A stretch of DNA of 64,000 nt from Streptomyces viridochromogenes DSM 40736 (GTDB lineage: Bacteria; Actinomycetota; Actinomycetes; Streptomycetales; Streptomycetaceae): positions 303,291-367,290 of the forward strand of contig NZ_GG657757.1 of NCBI RefSeq assembly GCF_000158955.1, read 5' to 3'. The notes under the pieces are model-generated. The model was not told where the DNA came from and searched no databases. It saw only the letters and a program-made list of their open reading frames with translations. Positions 43,703-52,999 of this stretch are shown in pieces (positions within the stretch are counted from its first letter, which is position 1; each line of letters opens with the position of its first letter). Position numbers and translations under genes: made by a program.

Positions 43703-44300
43703 GGTCCGCCAACAGCGCTTCGACGACCTGTTCGACGAGTTGAGCCCTCCGCTCCGGAGGGCTCTTCTTCACGACGGCGCTGATCCGCTGCGCCTCCTCG
43801 GTGGTGGGCAGGTACCCGACCAGGAGCAGCGGCAGCAGCAGGCGTCGGACGAGCACCTCGGTCGCGGAGGTGCCCTGCGGTCTGCGCACCACCGAGACGT
43901 TGACCCGGACCGCGTGTTCGTTGCCCGGCGGAACACCCGGCCGGTCCGTCTCGATCGCGGCGTAGCGAAAACCGTGCGCCAGGTCGCAGGAGGGGCAGCC
44001 GGCCGGGCCGCGTGCGAGCCGGTCGCCGCAGTCGGGGCACACCAGCCGGTCGAGGGCGGCGTCCACCACCCGCCAGTCGTGCCGGTCGGGTTCGGCCGCG
44101 ACCATCTCGGCCAGGGCCCTCTCCTGAGCGGCGCCGGAGACGTCCCACCGGTGCAGGAAGGCCGCCCACTCCCCCTCGACGATGCCGTCCACCAGTTCAC
44201 GGCAGGCGGCACAGGCGGGGGCACCGGCGTACTCGTGTCCGCCGCACCGGGCGCAGCGGCGCGGCGCCGCACCGACCTCGGGTCGCACCATGGTGGGCAT
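43599..44300 (-). CDS. Zinc-ribbon protein of unknown function
   Basis: 233 residues with two cysteine pairs at the N-terminus (CARCGGHEYAGAPACAAC) and two more in the middle (CPDCGDRLARGPAGCPSC), likely zinc ribbons. A helical domain follows (about 130-200). The last ~35 residues are antisense to the end of the F420-oxidoreductase gene and have a basic, low-complexity composition, so the true end may originally have been earlier. Function unknown. Confidence 0.65.
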   Translation of the reverse strand: MPTMVRPEVGAAPRRCARCGGHEYAGAPACAACRELVDGIVEGEWAAFLHRWDVSGAAQERALAEMVAAEPDRHDWRVVDAALDRLVCPDCGDRLARGPAGCPSCDLAHGFRYAAIETDRPGVPPGNEHAVRVNVSVVRRPQGTSATEVLVRRLLLPLLLVGYLPTTEEAQRISAVVKKSPPERRAQLVEQVVEALLADLSRTRRAERAAGSSPTSPDTPAATRRRSGPGRPR

Positions 44301-44439
44301 CCTCGCGCACCCACGACCGGCGGGAAAACCGATTTACGGCCCTGGCCTGCGCAGACGGTGAACAGCGGGACGGTGGATGCCGATAGGCTTCCGTCCGCAC
44401 CTCGTGCACCCGATCTGCCCCGTCCCAGGAGAGTCGTCC

Positions 44440-45480
44440 GTGACCGTAGCCTTCACCCCGCCCGAGACGTCCCCCGCGCCGCCGGCGCCCGTCTCCGACC
44501 CGATCGCGCGGGACGCGCGGGAGTTCGGGGCGTACGCCCGGACCGGAGGGTGGGCCTTCGGGCTGAAGGTGGCGCGCAGCGTCCGGCCCGGCGGGCAGGG
44601 CGCGGACGAGACGCCGAAGGTGTCCGCGAAGGAGTTCGCGGAGCTCGCCGGGTGCTCCCCCGACCGGGTCATGCGCTACTACAAGGCGTGGGACCGGGCG
44701 GCCGACGACGGGCTGGTCCCGCAGTTCGAGGCCCTGACGCCGGGTCAGGAGGTGGAGCTGCCGGACGCCGACGTGTGGCTGAGCTACTACGTCTCCCGCA
44801 ACAGCGCCACCTCCGAGCGCGGTACCGCCATCACCGAGGCCGCCGAGGCGGAGGGCATCCGGCCCACCAAGGCGCTGGAGGTCGCGGAGAACCCCACCGC
44901 CCTGCGCGCCGCGATCCTCGCCGATCCCTCCACCGCCCGCGCGGCCCGTCAGGCCCTGCTGGACCGGGTCCGGGAAGACCCGGACCTGCAGGCCGAGCTG
45001 GCCCGTGACGTGGTGCGCACCGACGAGCTGAAGAAGGCGGTCGCCGGCGAGAGCAGGGCGGCCGACCGCATCGGGTACGTCCGCCAGATCGCCGAGTCGG
45101 GGCAGATCAAGACGCCCGCCGGACAGACCGTCGACGCGCCCGCCGACCTCCGCCAGGAAGCCGAGCGGCACCTGTCGCTCATCGACGAACTGGACGAGGG
45201 CGAGGACTCCGGTGAGTGGGCCGCCGAGGCCTACGACACCATGAAGTCCCTCGTCGTCGAGGCCGTGGAGACCGACCCGGGCCTGCGGGTGCAGGAGCGG
45301 CGCACGAAGTTCTACAGCAGCCTGCAGAAGGCGACGAAGGTGTTCGAGGAGCTGACCTTCGACGACGCCGGGGAGTTCTACGAGGACGACATGGTCCAGC
45401 GGCTGGAGGACCTCCAGCAGGCCGTGGCCGTCTGCATCGCGTCCCTGCGCGGAGCCCGCGCGAATCACCCGGAGGGCTGA
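44440..45480 (+). CDS. HTH-containing hypothetical protein
   Basis: 346 residues. An HTH-like segment is present near 65-85 (SAKEFAELAGCSPDRVMRYYKAWDRAADDG). Further segments are all-helical and charged, without transmembrane helix. The overall architecture hints at a ParB-like or Streptomyces-specific DNA-binding protein, but I do not recognise the family. GTG at 44440 has AGGAGAG upstream. An SsgA-like sporulation gene follows about 60 bases later. Confidence 0.65.
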   Translation: MTVAFTPPETSPAPPAPVSDPIARDAREFGAYARTGGWAFGLKVARSVRPGGQGADETPKVSAKEFAELAGCSPDRVMRYYKAWDRAADDGLVPQFEALTPGQEVELPDADVWLSYYVSRNSATSERGTAITEAAEAEGIRPTKALEVAENPTALRAAILADPSTARAARQALLDRVREDPDLQAELARDVVRTDELKKAVAGESRAADRIGYVRQIAESGQIKTPAGQTVDAPADLRQEAERHLSLIDELDEGEDSGEWAAEAYDTMKSLVVEAVETDPGLRVQERRTKFYSSLQKATKVFEELTFDDAGEFYEDDMVQRLEDLQQAVAVCIASLRGARANHPEG

Positions 45481-45542
45481 GCATCTTGTGCGTATGAGGG
45501 GTACTAGAGGGCTCTACGTCGGTTCTTACCGGAGGCCCACTC

Positions 45543-45968
45543 GTGAACTCCTTCGTGCACAAGACCCTGGTGGTGCAGCTCCAGGCGGGCGACACGGACC
45601 GTTTCTCCGTGCTCGCCCACCTGAGCTACGACACCACGGACCCCTTCGCCGTCACCGTGGTCTTCAGCCACGACGGCCGCGTCCTCGCCCGGTGGCAGCT
45701 GGACCGGGAGATGCTCGGTGACGCGCTGCGGCGCCCGGTCGGGATCGGGGACGTGCGGATGCGGCCGGAGTCCCGGGGCATGTGGCAGGAGCTGCGCATG
45801 GAGTTCCTCGGGGATGCCCGTGCGGACGGCGGCCGTCACCACGCGGTGGTGTTCGCGTGGGCCCCGGCGTTCGCGGCGTTCCTGCGGGAGACCTACGAGA
45901 TCGTGCGACCGGGCCGCGAGGAGGTCCATGTCGACGACTTCCTGGCGGACGTCATCGCCGGGGGCTGA
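45543..45968 (+). CDS. SsgA-like sporulation/cell-division protein
   Basis: 141 residues matching the SsgA-like protein (SALP) family of sporulating actinomycetes: LSYDTTDPFAVTVVFSHDGRVLARWQLDREMLGDALRRPVGIGDVRM (cited by its ends) has the conserved core. SALPs control septum site selection (SsgB recruits FtsZ) and peptidoglycan maturation in spores. GTG start with GGAGG upstream. A small TAGAG/CTCTA inverted repeat (45505-45516) lies upstream. Confidence 0.9.
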   Translation: MNSFVHKTLVVQLQAGDTDRFSVLAHLSYDTTDPFAVTVVFSHDGRVLARWQLDREMLGDALRRPVGIGDVRMRPESRGMWQELRMEFLGDARADGGRHHAVVFAWAPAFAAFLRETYEIVRPGREEVHVDDFLADVIAGG

Positions 45969-46050
45969 TCCGCGGGAGAGCTGAGTAGCCGTACTCATGC
46001 GGAGGACTCGCCCCGGCCGCGACGATGGGCTGCCACGAGAGGAGCCCACC

Positions 46051-46818
46051 ATGGCCGCCGTATCCGACGTGCGTCGTCCCGCCCCACGGCTGTCGCTGCC
46101 CGCCGCGCTCGCCTGGGGCGTGCTCGCGGTGCTGGTTCTGTCGGCGTGGGGCCCGCACGACCGTACGACCTGGTTCCTGGAGACCGTCTGGGTCGTCGTG
46201 GGGCTGCCGCTGCTCGTGCTGGTGTGGCGGCGCTTCCCGCTCACGAACCTGCTGTGCTGCCTGCTGGCCGCCCACGCCGTGGTGCTGATGGTGGGCGGCC
46301 ACTACACCTACGCCCAGGTGCCCCTCGGCGACTGGGTCCGGGACACCTTCGGCCTGGACCGCAATCCGTACGACCGGTTCGGGCACCTCATGCAGGGCTT
46401 CGTCCCCGCCGTACTGGTGCGGGAGCTGCTGGTGCGTACCTCGCCGCTGCGCGGCAGCCGCTGGCTGGCGCCGCTGACCGTGTGCGCGTGCCTGGCCTTC
46501 AGCGCCGTCTTCGAGATGCTCGAGTGGGCGGCGGCCGTGGCCGGCGGGCACGCGGCGGACGCCTTCCTGGCCACCCAGGGCGATGTGTGGGACACGCAGT
46601 GGGACATGTTCTGCGCGCTGATCGGTGCGACCGTGTCGCTGCTGCTGCTCGGCCGGGTGCACGACCGGCAGCTGGTGAAGCTGTCACTCCGACGTGTGGC
46701 GGTAGCGGATCCACAGGGGCAGGACGAACCAGCACAGCAGATACCAGCCGACCACACCGGCGACCAGGTAGGGCACGAAGCCGTCGTGCGTCGCCACGCG
46801 CAGGATCAGCAGCAGTGA
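46051..46818 (+). CDS. DUF2238 membrane protein with extended C-terminus
   Basis: 255 residues. Six hydrophobic helices span about 12-210. The DUF2238 signature YDRFGHLMQGFVPAVLVRE is followed by FEMLEWAAAVAGG and DTQWDMFCALIGATVSLLLL. The last ~45 residues (from KLSLRRVAVAD) are antisense to the next gene and have no membrane character, so the frame probably lost an earlier stop. ATG at 46051 with GAGGAG upstream. Function unknown. Confidence 0.82.
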   Translation: MAAVSDVRRPAPRLSLPAALAWGVLAVLVLSAWGPHDRTTWFLETVWVVVGLPLLVLVWRRFPLTNLLCCLLAAHAVVLMVGGHYTYAQVPLGDWVRDTFGLDRNPYDRFGHLMQGFVPAVLVRELLVRTSPLRGSRWLAPLTVCACLAFSAVFEMLEWAAAVAGGHAADAFLATQGDVWDTQWDMFCALIGATVSLLLLGRVHDRQLVKLSLRRVAVADPQGQDEPAQQIPADHTGDQVGHEAVVRRHAQDQQQ

Positions 46819-47181
46819 GGCGGTTGTCGTGGCGAGCAGCAGCAGGAGGCCGAGCAGCGTCAGATGGGAGGCCACCCGCACGGCCTGGGGCTTGATGCGC
46901 CGCCCCGAGACGAGGCGGTGCAGGGACACCGGCCCGATCAGCGCGCCGGTCGCGCACGCGCCGAGGACGACCGTGACGAGATAGATCGTCTGGTCGGTGT
47001 CGGTCAGAGTGGCGTACTTCTCGGTGAACACGACGGTGAGCAGGAATCCGAACAGGATCTGCACGCCCATCTGGGCCACGCGGACCTCCTGGATGAGCTC
47101 CTGCCACATCCGGTCCGCTCTCTCCTCCTCCGTCTCGTTGCGCCCCCGGCGCCTGACCGCGCCCTCTGCCGCGTCCGCCAC
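46684..47181 (-). CDS. DUF6328-like four-helix membrane protein
   Basis: 165 residues: a charged N-terminus (RRRGRNETEEERADRMWQELIQEVRVAQMGVQILFGFLLTV, cited by its ends) leading into four transmembrane helices, matching the DUF6328 family of actinobacteria. Function unknown. It converges with the DUF2238 gene and overlaps it by 135 bases on the other strand. Confidence 0.8.
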   Translation of the reverse strand: MADAAEGAVRRRGRNETEEERADRMWQELIQEVRVAQMGVQILFGFLLTVVFTEKYATLTDTDQTIYLVTVVLGACATGALIGPVSLHRLVSGRRIKPQAVRVASHLTLLGLLLLLATTTASLLLILRVATHDGFVPYLVAGVVGWYLLCWFVLPLWIRYRHTSE

Positions 47182-47330
47182 GGTTCCTCCCCGGTGTGAA
47201 TCCCGATGTGCTTCTGTGCCGCGAGTTCCCCGTAAGCGGCCGTCCTCCCGGCCGGCGCGGCGGTTTGAGGGATCGGCGGGCGGTTACACGGACGGCGACC
47301 TGAAGCACAGCCCGAGGAGGTCGTGGACGC

Positions 47331-47678
47331 ATGTCCGGTACGCAGCTCACCGTGACGCTCAGCGGCGGGGGCGCCGACGACGCACGCGCGGTCGTCCGGG
47401 CGCTGGAAGGGACGTTCGGGGCACCGGACGAGCTTCCCGGCGACGAGAAGGCGACGGTGCACATGGCGACCTTCGACAGCGGCACGGACGCGGGCGCCGG
47501 AGGGAGTGCCGGGGAGGGCGGCGAGCGCCTGTCGGCGCCGGTGACCGTGACCGTGCAGGGCTCCCCGGAGGCGGTGCGCCGGGCGAGCGACACGCTCACC
47601 CGGGTCTTCACCGCCCGGGACGACGGTGTCGCCTCCGGCGACCAGGAGCAGGAGAGGCAGCTGCTCCTGGTGCCGTGA
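47331..47678 (+). CDS. Small hypothetical protein
   Basis: 115 residues. The N-terminal ~35 residues form a beta/helix unit (QLTVTLSGGGADDARAVVRALEGTFG), followed by an acidic Gly-rich linker and a second short beta-helix unit (APVTVTVQGSPEAVRRASDTLTRVF). The two halves may be related to each other. No family recognised. ATG at 47331 with GAGGAGG about 10 bases upstream. It converges with the aldo/keto reductase gene. Confidence 0.6.
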   Translation: MSGTQLTVTLSGGGADDARAVVRALEGTFGAPDELPGDEKATVHMATFDSGTDAGAGGSAGEGGERLSAPVTVTVQGSPEAVRRASDTLTRVFTARDDGVASGDQEQERQLLLVP

Positions 47679-47693
47679 CGGGGACCGTCTCCC

Positions 47694-48677
47694 CTACCAG
47701 CGGGACTCCACCTGGTCCTTGATGCGCCGGTCGTAGAGGTCGCGGATCGCCGCCATCGTCTCGCCGGGCGGCTCCGGAAGCCGGGCGGCGGACGCGTTGG
47801 CCCGGGCCTGCTCGGGCGAGCGGGCGCCGGGGATCACGGTGGTCACGCCGGGCTGCTCGATGATCCAGCGCAGGGCCAGCTGGGCCGGGGTGTACCCCTC
47901 GGGGGCCAGCGCCGCGAACTCGGCGGCCGCCTCCACACCGGTGGCCCAGTCGACGCCGGAGAAGGTCTCGCCCACGTCGAAGGACTCGCCGTGCCGGTTG
48001 TAGGTGCGGTGGTCGTTCTCGGGGAAGACCGTCTCCCGCGTGTACTTGCCGGACAGCAGGCCGGAGGCCAGCGGGACGCGGGCGATGATGCCGACGCCCG
48101 CCGCACGCGCGGCCGGGAGCACCTCGCGCAGGGGCTTCATGCGGAACGGGTTGAGGATGATCTGCACACTCGCGACGCCCGGCCGCGCGATCGCGGTCAG
48201 GGCCTCCTGGCAGGTCTCGACGCTGACGCCGTACGCGGCGACGCGCTCCTCCTCGACCAGGGTGTCCAGCGCGTCGAACACCTCGTCCATGGAGTAGACG
48301 GGCGTCGGCGGGCAGTGCAGCTGCACCAGGTCGACGCGGTCGACGCCGAGGTTGCGCCGGGAGCGGTCGTTCCAGGCGCGGAAGTTGTCGAGCACGTAGT
48401 TCTCGGGGATCTGGTCGACCCGGCGGCCCATCTTGGTGGCGACCAGGACGTGCAGGTCCGGCCTGCCGCTGAGGAACGTGGCGATGGTCTGCTCGCTGCG
48501 GCCGTCGCCGTACGCGTCGGCGGTGTCGAAGAAGGTCACCCCGGACTCGGCGGCGGTCTCCAGTACCGTGAGGGCCTCCTTGTCGTCGACGTCGCCCCAG
48601 TCGGCCCCCAGCTGCCACGTACCGAGACCGACGACGGAGGCGTGCTGACCCGACCTGTCGAATGTGCGCTCGTCCAT
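47694..48677 (-). CDS. Aldo/keto reductase
   Basis: 327 residues with the AKR TIM-barrel. Catalytic Asp and Tyr lie in FFDTADAYGDGRSE, the Lys in VLVATKMGRR and the His in VDLVQLHCPP. The NADPH-binding end GVTTVIPGARSPEQARAN is intact. Start Met at 48677; the open frame upstream to 48794 overlaps the divergent promoter region and is not used. It is divergent from a broken flavoenzyme gene with a palindrome between them. Confidence 0.88.
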   Translation of the reverse strand: MDERTFDRSGQHASVVGLGTWQLGADWGDVDDKEALTVLETAAESGVTFFDTADAYGDGRSEQTIATFLSGRPDLHVLVATKMGRRVDQIPENYVLDNFRAWNDRSRRNLGVDRVDLVQLHCPPTPVYSMDEVFDALDTLVEEERVAAYGVSVETCQEALTAIARPGVASVQIILNPFRMKPLREVLPAARAAGVGIIARVPLASGLLSGKYTRETVFPENDHRTYNRHGESFDVGETFSGVDWATGVEAAAEFAALAPEGYTPAQLALRWIIEQPGVTTVIPGARSPEQARANASAARLPEPPGETMAAIRDLYDRRIKDQVESRW

Positions 48678-48745
48678 GGGCGTCAGTCTGTCATCCGGCA
48701 CGGACACGCGCGGAACATCCGGATCCGGTCGACGGATCCCGACCG

Positions 48746-48765
48746 ATTCACTCACACGAGTGAAT
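48746..48765. promoter_or_regulatory. Palindrome between aldo/keto reductase and flavoenzyme genes
   Basis: ATTCACTC (48746-48753) and GAGTGAAT (48758-48765) form a perfect 8-bp inverted repeat around ACAC, in the divergent intergenic region. The half-site GTGAAT also occurs in the operators at 52618-52660, but in the opposite relative orientation. Confidence 0.65.
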
Positions 48766-48816
48766 ACATTCGACAGGAACACGTCACGTGTCAACGGGCC
48801 TCTAGCGTGGCTTCAC

Positions 48817-50557
48817 GTGACAACTGGTTCAGTGAGCAACTTTCCGTCGAACGACCCGCGTTGGACGCGCCGGGGCTTCCTCCTCACTGCCGCCACCCTG
48901 GCCGCCGTACCGGGGCTGCCGGCGGATCCGGCGGTGGCCGCGGCGGAGCTGCCGGACTTCCCGGCGGACGTCGCGCTGTACCGCTCGGCGTACCGGAACT
49001 GGGTCGGCGAGATCACGGCCGACGGCCTGTGGGCCTGTGCGCCCGCGGGGCCGGAACAGGTGGTCGACGTCGTCAACTGGGCATGGCGGCACGGGTGGCG
49101 GGTGCGCGCCCGGGGCGCCTCGCACGGCTGGTCGCCCCTGACGGTGACGGAGGGGACACCGGCCGGTGCACCCGTCCTCCTGGTCGACACCGCTCCCCAC
49201 CTCACGGGCCTCGCCCTGGAGTCGCCCACGTCCGTGCGCGCCGGAACCGGCGTGACCATGGAGGCTCTGCTGACCTGTCTGGAGGAGCACGGCCTCGGCG
49301 TCACGGCCACGCCCGCTCCCGGCGTGCTCACGCTCGGCGGCGCCCTGGCCGTCGACGCGCACGGCACCGCCGTACCCGCGCGGGGCGAGCAGCGCCCGGC
49401 CGGGCACACGTACGGCTCGCTGAGCAACCTGGTCCTGTCCCTGACGGCCGTGGTGTGGGACTCCCGGACCGGCGCGTACGCGCTGCGCACGTTCCACCGC
49501 GACGAGGCGGACTGCGCCGCGCTGCTGACCCACCTCGGGCGGTCCCTGGTGACCGAGGTGGTGCTGCGGGTGGGCGCGAACACCAGCCTGCGGTGTGTGA
49601 GCCGCACGGACATCCCGGCGGGAGAACTGTTCGCCGCGCCCGGCTCGGGCGACAGGCGCAGCTTCGCGAGCTTCCTGGACGAGGCCGGGCGGGTCGAGGC
49701 GATCTGGTTCGCCTTCACCGAGCACCCCTGGCTGAAGGTGTGGAGCGTCTCCCCCACCTTGGCCGCTGACGTCGCGGCACGTGCGGCACCCGTACAACTA
49801 CCCGTTCTCCGACAACATCCCGGCCCCGGTGGCGGGGCTGGTGGGCCGGATGACGTCGGACGCCGCCTGGTACCTGGCTCCGCTGCTCGGGACGGCGCAG
49901 TACGACGCGGCCGCGCTCGGGCTGGTGACGACGGCCTCCGCCGATCTGTGGGGACCGTCCAAGAACACGCTGCTGTATCTGAAGCCGAGCACTCTGCGGG
50001 TCCACGCCGACGGCTACGCGGTGCTCACCTCGCGGGACCGGGTGCAGCGGGTCGTCTCCGAGTTCGCCGCGTTCTACCGGGAGCGGCTGACGGCGTACGC
50101 GGCCCGGGGCAGCTTCCCGGTCAACGGCTCGGTGGAGATCCGGGTGACCGGTCTGGACGACCCGGCCGACGCCGGGGTGGCCGGGGCCCGCCCGCCCCTG
50201 CTGTCCGCGCTCCGCCCGCGCGCCGACCACCCCGAGTGGGACACGGCGGTGTGGCTGGACGTCCTGACGCTGCCGGGCACGCCGGACGCGGAGGCGTTCC
50301 TGCGCGAGATCGAGCGGTTCCTGCTGCGCACCTTCGACGGCGGCTTCGCCCTGACCCGGGTGGAGTGGTCCAAGGGCTGGGCGTACACGGACGACGGGGT
50401 GTGGAGCGACGAGGAGGTGCTGAGGACGGTGGTGCCCGCCGCCGTCGGCACGGCGGAGTGGGCCGAGGCGGACGCGGCGCTGGACCGGCTCGACCCGCAC
50501 CGCGTGTACGGCAACGCCTTCCTGGACAAGCTGTTCGGCCCGGTGCTCAGGGACTGA
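48817..50557 (+). pseudogene. Tat-exported VAO-type flavoenzyme (cholesterol-oxidase-like), one frameshift
   Basis: Start GTG 48817 (or 48832). The N-terminus has a twin-arginine signal (TRRGFLLTAATLAAVPG), followed by an FAD-binding VAO domain (RARGASHGWSPL, APGVLTLGGALAVDAHGTAVPA, TYGSLSNLVLSLTAVVWD). Frame 1 ends usefully at KVWSVSPT. Frame 2 resumes at PLTSRHVRHPYNYPFSDNIP and continues to RVYGNAFLDKLFGPVLRD. The gap is one extra base in 49759-49762 (ttgg). The sequence matches my memory of the VAO-type (type II) cholesterol oxidase of Brevibacterium, including its substrate domain. If unbroken it would be about 580 residues. Converges with the TetR gene, overlapping by 11 bases. Confidence 0.78.
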
Positions 50558-51131
50558 GATAGGCCTGCACCGTGGGCGCGTACCGGTCCACCAGGGCGTC
50601 GATCGCGGTCGCCCGCACCTCGGTGCCGCGGGCGATGCCGTACATCACCCCCAGGCCGAGCAGGGTCGCGACGGCCAGTTCGGCGCGCAGGCCCGCGTCG
50701 GGGCCGGTGAGGCGGGCGGTGAGGCGGTCGGTCACCTGGGTGCGGAAGTTGGCGCGCAGGATGTCGCCCTGCTCGCCGTGCAGGGGCGCGAAGACGATCC
50801 GCAGCAGCGGGTCGGCGCCCTGCTCGGACTGGCTGAGCAGCATGTGCCGGACCATGTGCGGGCCGAGTCCGTCGAGCGGAGCGGCCAGCAGCGCGTCGGC
50901 GTCGGTCTCGAAGGACATGACGCGCGCGAAGAGCGTGTCCTTGTTGCCGAAGTACTTGAGGATCAGTGGCGGGCTCACGCCGGCGCGGTCGGCGACCGCC
51001 TTGAGCGTGATGTCGGCGTGCGCGTGCCGGGCCAGCAGGTGACGGGCCGCCTTCAGGATGGCCGCCTTGGTCGCCTCGGCGTCCCGGCGGGCGGGTGTGG
51101 GCGTGACGTGTGGGGTGCTCACGGCACTCAT
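50547..51131 (-). CDS. TetR-family regulator of the MFS operon
   Basis: 194 residues. The HTH is at about 20-65 (ILKAARHLLARHAHADITLKAVADRAGVSPPLILKYFGNKDTLF, cited by its ends), with a helical ligand domain of the TetR_C type. Its ATG overlaps the upstream MFS stop (ATGA), so it is the second gene of an operon and presumably binds the dual operators upstream of the MFS gene. Confidence 0.88.
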   Translation of the reverse strand: MSAVSTPHVTPTPARRDAEATKAAILKAARHLLARHAHADITLKAVADRAGVSPPLILKYFGNKDTLFARVMSFETDADALLAAPLDGLGPHMVRHMLLSQSEQGADPLLRIVFAPLHGEQGDILRANFRTQVTDRLTARLTGPDAGLRAELAVATLLGLGVMYGIARGTEVRATAIDALVDRYAPTVQAYLSP

Positions 51132-52582
51132 GGTCCCTCCATCGCCTTCTCGCGCGCGCCCCGGGTGCGGTCCGCGGCCGGCTCCGGTCCGTCGGGGGCG
51201 GCGTCACGGGGGATGCACAGCGCCACCGCGGCGGCCAGGAGGGCGATCGTTGCGGCCATCGCGAAGGCCAGCAGATAGCCGTGCAGGGTGGGCACGGGTG
51301 CGCCGGCGACCATGCTGGTGTGGTGCACCAGGACGGCGGCCACGGCGGCGCTGGAACATGCCTGGCCGATCGTCCGCATCAGGACGTTGACGCCGTTGGC
51401 TGAGGCGGTCTGCTCGGCCGGTACGGCCCGCAGGATGAGTGTGGGGAGCGCCGAGTAGGACAGGGTGGTCCCGGTCGCCACGACCGTGGCGCCCGCGACG
51501 ATCATCCACAGCTCCCGGCTGTCGGCGATGCGGACCGCGTACCCGGCGGCGATCACCACCGCTCCGGCGGCGAGCGTGACGCGCGGCCCGCGCGCGGCGG
51601 ACATCCGGGCGGAGAGCGGCGACAGCAGCAGCATGACGATGCCGCTGGGCAGCAGGCACAGGCCGGTGGCGACGATGGACAGACCGAGCCCGTATCCCGT
51701 GGCCTCGGGTGCCTGCACCAGTTGGGCGGTGACGAGGGTGTTGGCGTAGAAGGCGAACCCGGCGAGCAGGGCCGCCACATGGGACAGTCCGACCCTGGGC
51801 CGCGCCACCAGCCGCAGGTCCACCAGGGGCTGGGCGGTCCTCAGCTGCTGCCGGCACCACAGCGCGAGCACGACGGCGGCGGCCACGAACAGGCCCATGA
51901 CGCGCGGGCTGCCCCACCCCCACTGCCCGCCCTGGGACACTCCGAGCAGCAGGCACACCAGCCCGGCGGCCAGTCCCAGCGTGCCCGGCACGTCGAAACG
52001 GCCCGGCTGCCGCACCGGCGACTCCCGCACCGCCCACCACACCAGTGTCACGCCCGTTGCCCCGAGGAGGCTGGCCACCCAGAACATGGTGTGCCAGTTC
52101 GCGTACTGCACGAGGACCGCGGCCAGCGGCAGGCCGAGCGCGGCGCCGATGCCGACGGTGGAGCTCATCAAGGCCACGGCCGATCCCCGGCGCTCCGGCG
52201 GCAGTTCGTCCCGCAGGATGCTGATGGACAGCGGGACGACCGCGGCGGCGGCTCCGGACAGGGCGCGGGCGGCGATCAGCACCGCGATGTCGGAGGAGAG
52301 GGCGCACAGGACCGAGCCCGCCGTCATCAGTGTGAGGGCGGACATGAGCACCCGCCGCTTGCCGTACATGTCGCCGGCCCGGCCGAGGACCGGAGTGAGG
52401 ACGGCGCCGGAGAGCAGGGTGGCGGTGACCATCCAGGAGACGGCGCCCGCCGAGGCGCCGGTCAGCCGGGGCAGGTCGGGCAGCAGCGGGACGACCACGG
52501 TCTGCATGACGGCCATGAGAATGCCGCCGAACGCGAGCACCGGGACGGTGAGCCGGGTGCGTATCGCGGCGGTCCGGTCCAT
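51128..52582 (-). CDS. DHA2-type MFS multidrug exporter
   Basis: 484 residues with about 14 transmembrane helices. The loop 2-3 motif LGRAGDMYGKRRVLM and motif C region ALGLPLAAVLVQYANW are typical of DHA2 drug exporters (EmrB/QacA-like). I use the ATG at 52582 with GGAG about nine bases upstream. A longer start at 52630 lies inside an operator and lacks a good ribosome site. It is followed by an overlapping TetR gene. Confidence 0.85.
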   Translation of the reverse strand: MDRTAAIRTRLTVPVLAFGGILMAVMQTVVVPLLPDLPRLTGASAGAVSWMVTATLLSGAVLTPVLGRAGDMYGKRRVLMSALTLMTAGSVLCALSSDIAVLIAARALSGAAAAVVPLSISILRDELPPERRGSAVALMSSTVGIGAALGLPLAAVLVQYANWHTMFWVASLLGATGVTLVWWAVRESPVRQPGRFDVPGTLGLAAGLVCLLLGVSQGGQWGWGSPRVMGLFVAAAVVLALWCRQQLRTAQPLVDLRLVARPRVGLSHVAALLAGFAFYANTLVTAQLVQAPEATGYGLGLSIVATGLCLLPSGIVMLLLSPLSARMSAARGPRVTLAAGAVVIAAGYAVRIADSRELWMIVAGATVVATGTTLSYSALPTLILRAVPAEQTASANGVNVLMRTIGQACSSAAVAAVLVHHTSMVAGAPVPTLHGYLLAFAMAATIALLAAAVALCIPRDAAPDGPEPAADRTRGAREKAMEGP

Positions 52583-52617
52583 CGGCACTCCAGCGGCTGC
52601 GCCTGGTGAGGGTGGCG

Positions 52618-52661
52618 GGTGAATTTCCATTCACCATACTTGGTGAATTCTCATTCACCAA
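52618..52661 (-). promoter_or_regulatory. MFS-tetR promoter with two operators
   Basis: Operator 1: GGTGAAT / ATTCACC around TTCC (52618-52635). Operator 2: TGGTGAAT / ATTCACCA around TCTC (52641-52660). Centres are 24 bases apart. On the minus strand a -35 TTGGTG (52661-52656) and -10 TATGGT (52638-52633) are separated by 17 bases. Operator 2 covers the -35 and spacer, and operator 1 the -10 and likely start site. This is classic repressor occlusion. Confidence 0.8.
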
Positions 52662-52669
52662 ACAGGGGT

Positions 52670-52685
52670 GGGGTACGGATACCCC
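52670..52685. promoter_or_regulatory. GGGGTA-N4-TACCCC palindrome upstream of melC1
   Basis: GGGGTA (52670-52675), CGGA, TACCCC (52680-52685): perfect 6-bp inverted repeat in the 340-base divergent gap between the MFS promoter and melC1. It could be an operator for either side. The rest of this gap holds no gene; an AT-richer patch near 52862-52900 (CTTGCACGACATAAGGGG) may include the melC promoter. Confidence 0.4.
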
Positions 52686-52999
52686 TCGTCAGGGCTGCGG
52701 CCCCCGAGGCGCCGCCATCGACCGGACCACCGGATCGCGCCAGTTTCGCGGCGTGACGCTCACCACGAGCACCGGACCCCACGGGGAGAAACAGCCGCCG
52801 CAGCCCCCGCAGCGGGCGGAATTTCCCCCTCCGCAACCGGCGCGGCCGCGCCGCACAGCAAGATCATCTTCGTTCAACCTTGCACGACATAAGGGGAATT
52901 GCCCGGATCGCTGCCAACCGGATCGTGCGGATTTCTTCCGGTAGCGGAGGGGCCGGTAGGCATGCGGGGTCATCAGCCGAACGAACCCAGGAGATCCGT

